A stretch of DNA of 64,000 nt from Desulfobacillus sp041396245 (GTDB lineage Bacteria; Pseudomonadota; Gammaproteobacteria; Burkholderiales; Rhodocyclaceae). The translations under genes and the position numbers were made by a program. Shown here piece after piece: positions 36,360 through 48,205 of the stretch. The notes beneath the pieces were generated by a model. That model was not told where the DNA came from. It saw nothing but the letters and a program-made list of their open reading frames with translations, and did no database searches. The stretch lies in contig JAWKYW010000001.1 in assembly GCA_041396245.1 (NCBI GenBank), positions 62,001-126,000 of the forward strand, read 5' to 3'. Every line of letters begins with the position of its first letter. Position 1 is the first letter of the stretch.

Positions 36360-38147
36360 GTGAAAATCACGAAACGCACCTTCGATGCGGTCATCGTCGG
36401 CGCCGGCGGCGCCGGCCTGCGCGCCGCGCTGCAACTGGCCGAATCCGGCCTCAAGACCGCCGTCATCACCAAGGTCTTCCCGACGCGCTCGCATACCGTC
36501 GCCGCGCAGGGCGGCGTGGCCGCCTCCCTCGGCAATTCCGAGGAGGACCACTGGCACTGGCACATGTACGACACCGTCAAGGGCTCCGACTGGCTGGGCG
36601 ACCAGGACGCCATCGAGTTCATGTGCCGCAAGGCCAATGAAGTGGTGATCGAGCTCGAACACTACGGCATGCCCTTCGACCGCACCGACAGCGGCAAGAT
36701 CTACCAGCGCCCCTTCGGCGGCCACATGTCGAATTTCGGCGAGAAGCCGGTGCGCCGCGCCTGCGCCGCCGCCGACCGCACCGGCCATGCCATGCTGCAC
36801 GCGCTCTACCAGCGCAACGTGCGCGCCAATACCCAGTTCTTCGTCGAGTGGATGGCGCTGGATCTCATCCGCGACGCCGAGGGCGAAGTGCTCGGCGTCA
36901 CCGCGCTGGAAATGGAGACCGGCGAGGTCGTCGCCTTCCAGTCCAAGGCCACCATCTTCGCCACCGGCGGGGCGGGGCGCATTTTTTATTCTTCCACCAA
37001 CGCCTTCATCAACACCGGCGACGGCCTCGGCATGGCGGCGCGCGCCGGCATCCCGCTCGAGGACATGGAGTTCTGGCAGTTCCACCCGACCGGCGTCGCC
37101 GGCGCCGGCGTGCTCATCACCGAGGGCGTGCGCGGCGAAGGCGGCATCCTGAGGAACAGCGCCGGCGAGCGCTTCATGGAGCGCTATGCGCCGAATGCCA
37201 AGGACCTCGCCTCGCGCGACGTCGTCTCGCGCGCCATGACCACCGAGATCAACGAGGGGCGCGGCTGCGGTCCGAACAAGGACTTCGTCCTGCTCGACAT
37301 CACCCACCTCGACCCGAAGGTGATCATGCAGCGCCTGCCGGGCATTCGCGAGATCGCCATCCAGTTCGCCGGCACCGACCCGATCAAGGAGCCGATCCCG
37401 GTGGTGCCGACCTGCCACTACCAGATGGGCGGCATTCCGACCAATTACAGCGGCCAGGTGGTCGCCCCGCGCGGCTCGAGCATGAGCGTTCCCGTGCCCG
37501 GCTTCTACGCCGCCGGCGAGTGCGGCTGTGCCTCGGTGCACGGCGCCAACCGCCTCGGCACCAATTCCCTGCTCGACCTGCTGGTCTTCGGCAAGTCGGC
37601 CGGCGAGACGGCCGTCGAGGACGTCAGGAAATCGACGAAAGCGCACAAGGCGCTGCCCGAGGAGGCCATCGAGCGCACGCTGGCGCGGCTCAACCGCCTC
37701 GAAACGCAGCAGAACGGCGCCGATGTGCACGAGACCCGACTGGCCATGCAGCGCACCATGCAGAACCACTGCGGCGTGTTCCGCTTCGCCGACAAGCTGA
37801 AGGAAGGCGTCTCGAAGATCCTCGCGGTGCAGCAGGACGTGCAGCGCAGCGGGATCGGGGACAAGTCGAAGGTCTTCAACACCGCCCGGGTGGAGGCGCT
37901 GGAACTCGACAACCTGATCGAGGTGGCGGTCGCCACCATGATCTCGGCCGAGGCGCGCAAGGAGTCGCGCGGCGCCCACGTCCGCGACGATGCGCCCGAT
38001 ACCCCCGAGCATCCCAACGGCCGCGACGATGCCAACTGGCTCAAGCACACGCTGTGGTTCCGGGAGGGCAACCGCCTCGACTACAAGTCGGTGAAGCTGA
38101 CCCCGCTCAGCGTCGACACCATCGAACTCAAGAAGCGCGCGTACTGA
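36360..38147 (+). CDS. sdhA: Succinate dehydrogenase flavoprotein subunit
   Basis: A 595-residue catalytic subunit oxidising succinate to fumarate with covalently bound FAD. VIVGAGGAGLRAALQ is the dinucleotide fold, and RSHTVAAQGGVAAS holds the flavin-linked His45. QFHPTG, EGVRGEGGILRN and the C-terminal HGANRLGTNSLLDLLVFG are the substrate- and FAD-site motifs. The GTG start directly follows the sdhD stop. Flavinylation should need SdhE, encoded two genes downstream. Confidence 0.96.
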   Translation: MKITKRTFDAVIVGAGGAGLRAALQLAESGLKTAVITKVFPTRSHTVAAQGGVAASLGNSEEDHWHWHMYDTVKGSDWLGDQDAIEFMCRKANEVVIELEHYGMPFDRTDSGKIYQRPFGGHMSNFGEKPVRRACAAADRTGHAMLHALYQRNVRANTQFFVEWMALDLIRDAEGEVLGVTALEMETGEVVAFQSKATIFATGGAGRIFYSSTNAFINTGDGLGMAARAGIPLEDMEFWQFHPTGVAGAGVLITEGVRGEGGILRNSAGERFMERYAPNAKDLASRDVVSRAMTTEINEGRGCGPNKDFVLLDITHLDPKVIMQRLPGIREIAIQFAGTDPIKEPIPVVPTCHYQMGGIPTNYSGQVVAPRGSSMSVPVPGFYAAGECGCASVHGANRLGTNSLLDLLVFGKSAGETAVEDVRKSTKAHKALPEEAIERTLARLNRLETQQNGADVHETRLAMQRTMQNHCGVFRFADKLKEGVSKILAVQQDVQRSGIGDKSKVFNTARVEALELDNLIEVAVATMISAEARKESRGAHVRDDAPDTPEHPNGRDDANWLKHTLWFREGNRLDYKSVKLTPLSVDTIELKKRAY

Positions 38148-38157
38148 GGATCCGGAC

Positions 38158-38868
38158 ATGACCACCAGAACCATGCAGTTCAAGATCTACCGTTACGATC
38201 CGGACAAGGACGACAAGCCCTGGATGCAGGACATCGCGGTCGAGGTGGACGCCACCGACCGCAAGCTGCTCGACGCCATGGTCAAGCTCAAGGCCAAGGA
38301 CGACACGCTGTCCTTCCGCCGTTCCTGCCGCGAAGGCGTCTGCGGCTCCGACGCGATGAACATCAACGGCCGCAACGGTCTGGCCTGCCTGACCGACCTG
38401 AAGGACCTGAGCGGGACCGTGGTGCTGCGCCCGCTGCCCGGACTGCCGGTGATCCGCGACCTGATCGTGGACATGACCCAGTTCTTCAAGCAGTACCACT
38501 CGATCAAGCCGTACCTGATCAACAACGACCCGCCGCCCGAGACCGAGCGGCTGCAGTCGCCGGAGGAGCGCGAGGAACTGAACGGCCTCTACGAGTGCAT
38601 CCTGTGCGCCTGCTGCTCGACCGCCTGCCCGTCGTTCTGGTGGAACCCGGACAAGTACGTCGGTCCGGCCGGGCTGCTTCAAGCTTACCGATTCATTGCC
38701 GATACCCGTGATCAGGCGACCAGCGAACGCCTCGACAACCTCGAGGACCCCTACCGCCTGTTTCGCTGCCACAGCATCATGAACTGCGTCGATGTCTGTC
38801 CGAAGGGGCTCAATCCGATGCGGGCGATCGGCAAGATCAAGGATGCGATGGTCAGGCGTGCCGTCTGA
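38158..38868 (+). CDS. sdhB: Succinate dehydrogenase iron-sulphur subunit
   Basis: A 236-residue electron-transfer subunit. The 2Fe-2S ligands are in SCREGVCGSDAMNINGRNGL followed by AC. The 4Fe-4S ligands are in CILCACCSTACP, and the 3Fe-4S ligands in CHSIMNCVDVCPKGLNP. Length and motif order are canonical. It lies 10 bases after sdhA and overlaps sdhE by about 11 bases. Confidence 0.96.
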   Translation: MTTRTMQFKIYRYDPDKDDKPWMQDIAVEVDATDRKLLDAMVKLKAKDDTLSFRRSCREGVCGSDAMNINGRNGLACLTDLKDLSGTVVLRPLPGLPVIRDLIVDMTQFFKQYHSIKPYLINNDPPPETERLQSPEEREELNGLYECILCACCSTACPSFWWNPDKYVGPAGLLQAYRFIADTRDQATSERLDNLEDPYRLFRCHSIMNCVDVCPKGLNPMRAIGKIKDAMVRRAV

Positions 38869-39106
38869 GAGAACGATCGACCGGGGCCGCCTGCGCTGGC
38901 ACTGCCGTCGGGCCCTGCTCGAGCTGGACCTGGTCTTCCAGCGTTTCTGGCAGGCGGCCGGCGATGAAGTCGGCGACGAGGATGCGGCGGCGCTGGAGCG
39001 GCTGCTGGAGATGGAGGACCACGATTTGTGGGAACTGGTGAGCGGGCGTCGGGAGACGGACGATCCGCGGCTGCAGGGCATCCTGGCCCGGCTGCGCCAG
39101 GCATGA
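38858..39106 (+). CDS. sdhE: FAD assembly factor SdhE
   Basis: An 82-residue small helical protein that promotes covalent attachment of FAD to SdhA. RLRWHCRRALLELDLVFQRF corresponds to the family's RGxxE region. Here it reads Arg18-Ala19-Leu-Leu-Glu22, so the usually invariant glycine is alanine. EMEDHDLWELVSGR matches the second half of the family. I take the GTG at 38858, inside the end of sdhB. An ATG at 38843 is also in frame. Confidence 0.85.
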   Translation: MPSERTIDRGRLRWHCRRALLELDLVFQRFWQAAGDEVGDEDAAALERLLEMEDHDLWELVSGRRETDDPRLQGILARLRQA

Positions 39107-39144
39107 CGGGAGAGCTTTTTCGACATTCCGATGGGGACACAAAG

Positions 39145-40437
39145 ATGAACACTCAACGCAACGCCACGCTTACGATAGACGGCAAGAGCATCGACCTGCC
39201 GGTCTACACCGGCTCGATCGGTCCGGACGTCATCGACATCCGCCAGCTCTATGCCAAGACGGGAACGTTCACCTTCGACCCGGGCTACATGTCCACGGCC
39301 AGCTGCAAGTCGAGCATCACCTACATCGATGGCGACGCCGGCGTGCTGCTCTACCGCGGCTATCCGATCGAGCAGCTGGCGCACCGCTGCGACTTCCTCG
39401 AGGTGGCCCATCTCCTGCTCAAGGGCGAACTGCCCAACGCGGGGGAAAAGGCCGAGTTCGACAAGATCATCCAGAACCACACCATGGTGCACGACCAGCT
39501 GACGCGCTTCTACAGCGGCTTCCGCCGCGACGCGCATCCGATGGCCATCCTGGTCGGCGTGGTGGGCGCCCTGTCCGCCTTTTACCACGACGCCATGGAC
39601 ATCTCCGACCAGTACCACCGCGACGTATCGGCGCATCGCCTCATTGCCAAGCTGCCGACCATCGTCGCCATGGCCTACAAGTACAACGCCGGCCAGCCCT
39701 TCATGTATCCGAGGAACGACCTCTCCTACACCGCCAACTTCATGCACATGATGTTCGGCACGCCGTGCGAGAAGTACGAACCGAACCCGGTGCTGGTGCG
39801 CGCGCTCGACCGCATCCTCATCCTGCATGCCGACCACGAGCAGAACGCCTCGACTTCGACGGTGCGCCTGGCCGGCTCCTCCGGCGCCAACCCCTTCGCC
39901 TGCATCTCCTCGGGCATCGCCTGCCTGTGGGGCCCGGCGCATGGCGGCGCCAACGAGGCCTGCCTCAACATGCTCGAGGAGATCGGCGACGTCTCCCGCG
40001 TCGGCGAATACATCAAGCGCGCCAAGGACAAGAACGACCCCTTCAAGCTGATGGGCTTCGGCCATCGCGTGTACAAGAACTTCGACCCGCGCGCCAAGCT
40101 GATGCGCGAAACCTGCCACGAAGTGCTGGGCGAACTCGGCCTGCACGACGACCGCCTCTTCAAGCTGGCCATCGCGCTGGAGAAGATCGCCCTCGAGGAC
40201 GACTACTTCGTGCAGAAGAAGCTCTACCCGAACGTCGATTTCTATTCCGGCATCGTGCAGCGCGCGCTGGGCATTCCGGTCAAGCTGTTCACCGGCATCT
40301 TTGCCCTGGCGCGCACGGTCGGCTGGATCGCCCAATGGAGCGAGATGATCTCGGACCCCGAGCAGAAGATCGGCCGTCCGCGCCAGCTGTTTACCGGCGC
40401 CGAACTGCGCGACGTGCCGGAGATGAAGCAGCGGTAG
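39145..40437 (+). CDS. gltA: Citrate synthase (type II)
   Basis: A 430-residue enzyme condensing oxaloacetate and acetyl-CoA. The hexameric type II form is expected from its N-terminal domain with LPVYTGSIGPDVIDIRQLY. HADHEQNASTSTVR and GFGHRVYKNFDPR (His307) hold the catalytic histidines. NVDFYSGIV carries the catalytic Asp. It follows sdhE by 38 bases. A REP-like element separates it from sucA. Confidence 0.96.
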   Translation: MNTQRNATLTIDGKSIDLPVYTGSIGPDVIDIRQLYAKTGTFTFDPGYMSTASCKSSITYIDGDAGVLLYRGYPIEQLAHRCDFLEVAHLLLKGELPNAGEKAEFDKIIQNHTMVHDQLTRFYSGFRRDAHPMAILVGVVGALSAFYHDAMDISDQYHRDVSAHRLIAKLPTIVAMAYKYNAGQPFMYPRNDLSYTANFMHMMFGTPCEKYEPNPVLVRALDRILILHADHEQNASTSTVRLAGSSGANPFACISSGIACLWGPAHGGANEACLNMLEEIGDVSRVGEYIKRAKDKNDPFKLMGFGHRVYKNFDPRAKLMRETCHEVLGELGLHDDRLFKLAIALEKIALEDDYFVQKKLYPNVDFYSGIVQRALGIPVKLFTGIFALARTVGWIAQWSEMISDPEQKIGRPRQLFTGAELRDVPEMKQR

Positions 40438-40455
40438 GCAGCGAAGCTGGCGCCG

Positions 40456-40511
40456 GCAGGCCGGCCTTCGGGCCGGCTGCGGCGCCGATGTCGGCCTGAA
40501 GGCCGACCTAC
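40456..40511. repeat. REP-like palindromic repeat, family B (copy 2)
   Basis: GGCCGGCCTTCGGGCCGGC is followed by a 12-base spacer and GTCGGCCTGAAGGCCGACC plus TAC. It sits inside the TCA operon between gltA and sucA and could trim or stabilise the mRNA between them. Confidence 0.85.
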
Positions 40512-40532
40512 AACCGCCCCCTGACAGAGGCC

Positions 40533-43366
<2,834 letters not shown>

Positions 43367-43370
<4 letters not shown>

Positions 43371-43464
43371 GTCGGGCTTCAGCCCGACGACCGAAGGAAG
43401 TCCCCGTGGGACGACAGCGGTCATGGCATGCGAACAGACATTGTCGGCCTGAAGGCCGGCCTAC
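43367..43464. repeat. REP-like palindromic repeat, family B (copy 3)
   Basis: GTAGGTCGGGCTTCAGCCCG, then a spacer with GACCGAAGGAAGTCCCCGTG, then GTCGGCCTGAAGGCCGGCC plus TAC. The spacer matches that of the copy at 63678. The opening GTAG overlaps the sucA stop codon. Confidence 0.85.
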
Positions 43465-43484
43465 GGTAATAAGCGGAGAGAACA

Positions 43485-44717
43485 ATGCTGATTGACGTCA
43501 AGGTCCCCCAACTGTCCGAATCGGTCGCCGAGGCGACCCTGGTCTCCTGGCACAAGCAGGAAGGCCAGGCCGTCGCCCGCGACGAAAACCTCATCGACAT
43601 CGAAACCGACAAGGTCGTGCTCGAGCTGCCGGCGCCAGAATCCGGGGTGCTGGTGAAGATCATCAAGGGCAATGGCGAAAGCGTCGTTGCCGGCGAGATC
43701 ATCGCCCGGCTCGACACCGAAGCCAAGGCCGCGGCCGGCGCCCCCGCGGCCGCCCCGGCCAAGTCCGACGCCGTCCCGCAGAAGCTGACTTCTGCGCCCG
43801 CGGTCGCCGCCCCGGCCGGCCCCGCCGCGCGCAAGCTGATGGCCGAGAAGGGCCTCGATGCCGGCGCCGTCGAAGGCTCCGGCCGCGGCGGCCGCGTCAC
43901 CAAGGCCGACGTGCTGGAAGCCCAGCGCCCGGCAGCGCCGCCGGCGCCCGCCGCGCCGGCGCGCCCCGCCATGGCCCAGCCCGCCGCCCCGGTCAACATC
44001 GACAACATCGTCGGCGAGCGCACCGAACAGCGCGTGCCGATGAGCCGCCTGCGCGCCCGCATCGCCGAGCGCCTGGTGCAGTCGCAGCAGACCGCCGCCA
44101 TCCTCACCACCTTCAACGAGGTGAACATGGCGCCGGTGATGGAGCTGCGCAACCGCTACAAGGACAAGTTCGAGAAGGAGCACGGCGTCAAGCTCGGCTT
44201 CATGAGCTTCTTCGTCAAGGCGGCGGTCGCCGCGCTGAAGAAATACCCGGTGATCAACGCCTCCATCGACGGCAACGACATCGTCTATCACGGCTACTTC
44301 GACATCGGCATCGCCGTCGGCAGCCCGCGCGGCCTGGTGGTGCCGATCCTGCGCGACGCCGACCAGATGTCGCTGGCCGGGATCGAGAAGAAGATCGCCG
44401 AATTCGGCGCCAAGGCCAAGGACGGCAAGCTCTCCATCGAGGATCTGACCGGCGGCACCTTCTCCATCTCCAACGGCGGCGTCTTCGGCTCGATGCTGTC
44501 CACGCCGATCATCAACCCGCCGCAGTCGGCCATCCTCGGCATCCACGCCACCAAGGACCGCGCCGTGGTCGAGAACGGCCAGATCGTCGTCCGCCCGATG
44601 AACTACCTGGCGCTGTCCTACGACCACCGCATCATCGACGGCCGCGAAGCGGTGCTCGGCCTCGTCACCATGAAGGAAGCGCTGGAAGACCCGGCGCGGC
44701 TGCTGTTAGAGATTTGA
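43485..44717 (+). CDS. sucB: Dihydrolipoyllysine succinyltransferase, E2 of 2-oxoglutarate dehydrogenase
   Basis: A 410-residue core subunit. It has one lipoyl domain (residues 1-78) with ETDKVVLELPAP, where Lys43 is the lipoylation site. An Ala/Pro-rich linker leads to the E1/E3-binding domain (ARKLMAEKGLDAGAVEGSGR). A second linker precedes the catalytic domain, which ends with LSYDHRIIDGREAV (catalytic His381). Domain order and length are standard. Confidence 0.95.
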   Translation: MLIDVKVPQLSESVAEATLVSWHKQEGQAVARDENLIDIETDKVVLELPAPESGVLVKIIKGNGESVVAGEIIARLDTEAKAAAGAPAAAPAKSDAVPQKLTSAPAVAAPAGPAARKLMAEKGLDAGAVEGSGRGGRVTKADVLEAQRPAAPPAPAAPARPAMAQPAAPVNIDNIVGERTEQRVPMSRLRARIAERLVQSQQTAAILTTFNEVNMAPVMELRNRYKDKFEKEHGVKLGFMSFFVKAAVAALKKYPVINASIDGNDIVYHGYFDIGIAVGSPRGLVVPILRDADQMSLAGIEKKIAEFGAKAKDGKLSIEDLTGGTFSISNGGVFGSMLSTPIINPPQSAILGIHATKDRAVVENGQIVVRPMNYLALSYDHRIIDGREAVLGLVTMKEALEDPARLLLEI

Positions 44718-44720
44718 TGA

Positions 44721-44816
44721 AACGCTTTCAACGCAAAGGACGCAAAGACGCAAAGAACGCAAAGGATTCTCTTTTGTACCTCTTTGCGCCCTTTGCGTCT
44801 TTGCGATCTTCGCGTT
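44721..44816. repeat. CGCAAAG heptamer-type inverted repeat between sucB and lpdA
   Basis: The left half repeats ACGCAAAGG/ACGCAAAGA four times, and the right half has the complement (TCTTTGCG, CCTTTGCGTC, TTTGCG). The two ends are AACGC and GCGTT. The whole can fold as one long imperfect hairpin of about 95 bases in the sucB-lpdA gap. Confidence 0.8.
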
Positions 44817-44834
44817 AAGAGAGGTTAGCGAACC

Positions 44835-46259
44835 ATGTCCAAGCAATTCGATGTCGTAGTCATCGGCGGCGGGCCCGGCGGCTATGTCGCCGCCATTCGC
44901 GCGGCGCAGCTCGGCTTCAGCACCGCCTGCTGCGAATCCGAATCCTATGCCGACCCGAAGGGCGAGGTGCGCCTCGGCGGCACCTGCCTCAACGTCGGCT
45001 GCATCCCCTCCAAGGCGCTGCTGCAGTCCTCCGAGCACTTCGACAACGCCCGCCACGGCTTCGTCATGCACGGCATCTCGACGGGCGACATCGGCATCGA
45101 CGTCAAGACCATGGTCAAGCGCAAGGACAACATCGTCACCCAGCTCACCGGCGGTATCAAGGGCCTGTTCAAGAAGAACAAGGTCACGCTGCTGCCCGGC
45201 CACGGCAAGTTCACCGGCGGCGGCGAGGACGGCTGGGAGGTCGATGTCGCCGGCGAAGTGGTGACGGCGAAGCACGTCATCGTCGCCACCGGCTCGCGCC
45301 CGCGCTACCTCGACGGCATCTCCGTCGACAACAAGCTGGTCTGCGACAACGTCGGCGCGCTCGCCTTCGATGCCGTGCCGAAGCGCCTCGGCGTCATCGG
45401 CGCCGGCGTCATCGGCCTCGAGCTGGGCAGCGTCTGGAAGCGCCTCGGCGCCGAAGTCACCATCCTCGAAGCCCTGCCGGAATTCCTCGCCGCGGCCGAT
45501 GCCGCCGTCGCCAGGGAAGCCTGGAAGGTGTTCACGAAAAAGCAGGGCCTCGACATCCGTCTCGGCGTGAAGATCAACAAGGTAACCACCGGCAAGAAGG
45601 GCATCACCGTCGAATACGACGCCGGCGACGAGAGCCACGTCCTCGAATGCGACAGGCTCATCGTCTCCGTCGGCCGCGTGCCGAACACCGAGGGGCTCGG
45701 CTGCGAGGCGGTCGGCCTGCAGCTCGACGAGCGCGGCCGCGTCGATGTCGACGACCACTGCCGCAGCAACCTGCCCAACGTCTGGGCGGTGGGCGACGTG
45801 GTGCGCGGCCCGATGCTGGCGCACAAGGGCATGGAAGAGGGCGTCATGGTCGCCGAGCTGATCGCCGGCCAGGCCGGCCACTGCAACTACGACGCCGTGC
45901 CCTGGGTCATCTACACCCACCCGGAGATCGCCTGGGTCGGCAGGACCGAGGAACAATTGAAGCGCGCCGGCATCGAGTACCGCGCCGGCCAGATCCCCTT
46001 CGCCGCCAACGGCCGCGCGCTCGGGCAGGGCGACACCACCGGCTTCGTCAAGATGCTGGCCGACGCCAAGACCGACCGCATCCTCGGCGTGCACGTCATC
46101 GGCACCAACGCCTCCGAGCTGATCTCGGAAGCCGTCGTGGCGATGGAGTTCCACGCCAGCTCGGAAGACATCGCCCGCATCGTGCATGCCCACCCGACGC
46201 TCTCCGAGGTCATGCACGAGGCCGCCCTGGCCGTCGACAAGCGCCCGCTGCACTTCTGA
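44835..46259 (+). CDS. lpdA: Dihydrolipoyl dehydrogenase (E3)
   Basis: A 474-residue flavoprotein reoxidising lipoyl groups with NAD. VVIGGGPGGYVAAIRAAQLG is the FAD fold, and GGTCLNVGCIPSKALL holds the redox pair Cys51/Cys56. GVIGAGVIGLELGSVWKRLG is the NAD fold, and HAHPTLSEVMHEAAL the C-terminal His-Glu motif. As the last enzyme gene of the sucAB-lpd set it serves the 2-oxoglutarate complex. Sharing with pyruvate dehydrogenase or glycine cleavage is possible. Confidence 0.95.
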   Translation: MSKQFDVVVIGGGPGGYVAAIRAAQLGFSTACCESESYADPKGEVRLGGTCLNVGCIPSKALLQSSEHFDNARHGFVMHGISTGDIGIDVKTMVKRKDNIVTQLTGGIKGLFKKNKVTLLPGHGKFTGGGEDGWEVDVAGEVVTAKHVIVATGSRPRYLDGISVDNKLVCDNVGALAFDAVPKRLGVIGAGVIGLELGSVWKRLGAEVTILEALPEFLAAADAAVAREAWKVFTKKQGLDIRLGVKINKVTTGKKGITVEYDAGDESHVLECDRLIVSVGRVPNTEGLGCEAVGLQLDERGRVDVDDHCRSNLPNVWAVGDVVRGPMLAHKGMEEGVMVAELIAGQAGHCNYDAVPWVIYTHPEIAWVGRTEEQLKRAGIEYRAGQIPFAANGRALGQGDTTGFVKMLADAKTDRILGVHVIGTNASELISEAVVAMEFHASSEDIARIVHAHPTLSEVMHEAALAVDKRPLHF

Positions 46260-46265
46260 TGCCAG

Positions 46266-46306
46266 GGTCTCCCCCTTTGAAAAAGGGGGACGGAAGGGGG
46301 ATTTCC
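46266..46306. repeat. Short G/C-run palindrome between lpdA and zapE
   Basis: TCTCCCCCTTTGAAAAAGGG forms a hairpin with CCCCCTTT pairing AAAGGGGG, followed by a second G run (GGAAGGGGGATTTCC). It is a short repeat-like element rather than a terminator, since no T run follows. Confidence 0.55.
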
Positions 46307-46341
46307 GCCGGGTCCAAGGCCGCAGGTAAAATCGCATCACC

Positions 46342-47451
46342 ATGAACGCCCCGCGTCTCCCCCAGCACGGCATGCTGCGCGCCCTGGATGCCCAGTTCCA
46401 GTCGCGCCGCATCATTCCCGACGCCGCCCAGCAGGCCGCCGCCGAGCGGCTGCAGCGCCTCTACGACGAACTCGTCGCCTTCAAGCACAAGCGCCGCACC
46501 AAGCTGCGCAAGCTCGTCATCAACCCGCCGCTGCCGCGCGGCACCTATCTGTGGGGCGGCGTCGGCCGCGGCAAGAGCCTGCTGATGGACTGCTTCTTCG
46601 ACACCGTGCCCTACCAGCGCAAGCGCCGCGTGCACTTCCACGCCTTCATGCGCGAGGTGCACGAGCGCCTGCGCGCCCTGAAAAAAGAGGAAGACCCGCT
46701 GCTCAAGGTCGCCGACCGCATCGCCCGCGAGACGCGGCTGATGTGCTTCGACGAGTTCCACGTCTCCGACATCGCCGACGCCATGATCCTCGGCCGCCTG
46801 ATGGAGGCCCTGTTCGAACGCGGCGTGGTGTTCTGCCTGACTTCCAACTACCCGCCCGACGGCCTCTACCCGAACGGCCTGCAGCGGCACAGCTTCCTGC
46901 CCACCATCAAGCTGCTGAAGGAGCAGCTCGACGTGCTGGAGGTCGACGGCGGCATCGACTACCGCCTGCGCGCGCTGGAGAAGGTCGATGTCTACCACAT
47001 TCCTGCCGACGCCGAGGGCGAGGCGAAGATGGAGGCCGCCTTCCGCGAGATCTCCGGCGGCGAGGGCCACCAGCGGCCGGTGAACATCCTCGAGCGCGAA
47101 CTGCCGGTCGAGCGCCGCGCCATCGGCGTCATCTGGTTCGACTTCGCCACCCTGTGCATGGGGCCGCGCTCGCAGAACGACTACCTCGAGATCGCCCGCC
47201 GCTACCACACCGTCTTCCTCTCCGGCGTGCCGCGCATGACGCGCGAGCAGGCCAACGAGGCGCGCCGCTTCACCTGGCTGATCGACGTCTTCTACGACCA
47301 CAAGGTCAAGCTCGTCATGACCGCCGAGTGCGAGGCCGCCGAGCTCTACCGCGAAGGCCCGCAGTCCGGCGAGTTCCACCGCACCGTCAGCCGCCTCGTC
47401 GAGATGCGCACGCGCGACTACCTCGGCGCGCAGCACAAGGCGGAGCAGTAA
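46342..47451 (+). CDS. zapE: Cell division protein ZapE (AFG1-like ATPase)
   Basis: A 369-residue P-loop ATPase. GTYLWGGVGRGKSLLMD is Walker A, and RLMCFDEFHVSDIADAMIL is Walker B with sensor-like residues. TSNYPPDGLYPNGLQR and a C-terminal RFTWLIDVFYDHKVKLV are family hallmarks. ZapE links to FtsZ-ring function in E. coli, and the mitochondrial homologue Afg1 is tied to respiratory-chain quality control. It follows lpdA by 82 bases on the same strand, so a respiratory context is notable. Confidence 0.9.
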   Translation: MNAPRLPQHGMLRALDAQFQSRRIIPDAAQQAAAERLQRLYDELVAFKHKRRTKLRKLVINPPLPRGTYLWGGVGRGKSLLMDCFFDTVPYQRKRRVHFHAFMREVHERLRALKKEEDPLLKVADRIARETRLMCFDEFHVSDIADAMILGRLMEALFERGVVFCLTSNYPPDGLYPNGLQRHSFLPTIKLLKEQLDVLEVDGGIDYRLRALEKVDVYHIPADAEGEAKMEAAFREISGGEGHQRPVNILERELPVERRAIGVIWFDFATLCMGPRSQNDYLEIARRYHTVFLSGVPRMTREQANEARRFTWLIDVFYDHKVKLVMTAECEAAELYREGPQSGEFHRTVSRLVEMRTRDYLGAQHKAEQ

Positions 47452-47485
47452 GCCCCCCGTGCCCGCCGCGGCGCCGTGTCGCGCA

Positions 47486-47495
47486 GACTGACTTT
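47486..47495 (-). repeat. AAAGTCAGTC motif, copy 5
   Basis: Exact 10-mer on the minus strand in the gap after zapE, preceded in motif orientation by GGTA and followed by TGCGCG. Confidence 0.65.
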
Positions 47496-47516
47496 TACCG
47501 GAGGAGTCCCTGCCGG

Positions 47517-47801
47517 TCAGAACAGCCGGCACAACAGCTGGAAATTGGCCGCGAACAGGCCGGCCAGCCACACGGCTCCGCCGGTTAACACGGCTAGGCC
47601 CGCCATCACCACGCGCCGCGCCGTCGTTTGTTTGCGCAGCAACACGAACGTCGCGACGGCATTGCCGAGGATCAGGGCAACGCCGACCCAGAAGTAAGTG
47701 GCCAGACCCCTCCGCAGGAACGAGGCGCGGAGACGAAGGCCAGGACCTGCAGCGCGGCTGACTGATGGGTTGGTCACCAGTGGCCGGTACCATGCAGCCA
47801 A
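47517..47801 (-). CDS. Possible small membrane protein, doubtful
   Basis: An open frame of 94 residues. Its C-terminal 60 residues are hydrophobic with two plausible helices (ATYFWVGVALILGNAVATFV and MAGLAVLTGGAVWLAGLFAA). The N-terminal third looks non-coding, no good ribosome-binding site precedes any ATG, and I recognise no family. If it is not real, about 400 bases between zapE and the TumA-like gene (47452-47857) are without a gene. Confidence 0.35.
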   Translation of the reverse strand: MAAWYRPLVTNPSVSRAAGPGLRLRASFLRRGLATYFWVGVALILGNAVATFVLLRKQTTARRVVMAGLAVLTGGAVWLAGLFAANFQLLCRLF

Positions 47802-47857
47802 ATTCGGCGTGATTGGAAAGATGCGAGGAGGGGGAACCGGCGTTTCTTGGACGTGGC

Positions 47858-48205
47858 TTAGGCCGCTTCGAGCAGGAATTCGACTTTCACGGCTTCGAAC
47901 GGGAACTCGATATTGCCTTGCTCGGTTCGGTTCAGCAGCCCGGCCCTGAGCAGCGCATTGACGTCGCCATGAACGGCCTTGACGTCGCGGCCGACGCGCC
48001 GTGCGGCTTCGCGTATGGAGACGGGGCCGGCGCCGCAGAGCGCCTTGAGCAGTTCCCAGCGCTTGGCGGTCAGCACTTTCCAGAGCAGTTCCGGCGTCGC
48101 GAAGCCGATCCTTGCGGCCTTCTGGCGCTTCCGGCTCTTCCAGGTGGCGACGAAATCCTCCATCGCCTCCGCAGGATTGCTGACTTCAAGAATGACGGTT
48201 TTCAT
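47858..48205 (-). CDS. TumA-like (HVO_A0114-type) HTH regulator/antitoxin
   Basis: A 115-residue protein. Its centre (LTAKRWELLKALCGAGPVSI, REAARRVGRDVKAVHGDVNA, LLRAGLLNR) is a winged helix-turn-helix of the MarR-like HVO_A0114 group. The N-terminus MKTVILEVSNPAEAMEDFVA is usual for antitoxins paired with TumE (DUF6516) toxins. GAGGTGGG precedes the ATG at 48205. Only a short C-terminal remnant of a toxin is left upstream, so this is probably a solitary regulator now. Confidence 0.75.
   Translation of the reverse strand: MKTVILEVSNPAEAMEDFVATWKSRKRQKAARIGFATPELLWKVLTAKRWELLKALCGAGPVSIREAARRVGRDVKAVHGDVNALLRAGLLNRTEQGNIEFPFEAVKVEFLLEAA

Noticed and set aside
47452..47857. A tRNA or small-RNA gene in the gap after zapE
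   Set aside because: No cloverleaf, CCA-type end or clear promoter-terminator pair could be found by eye.
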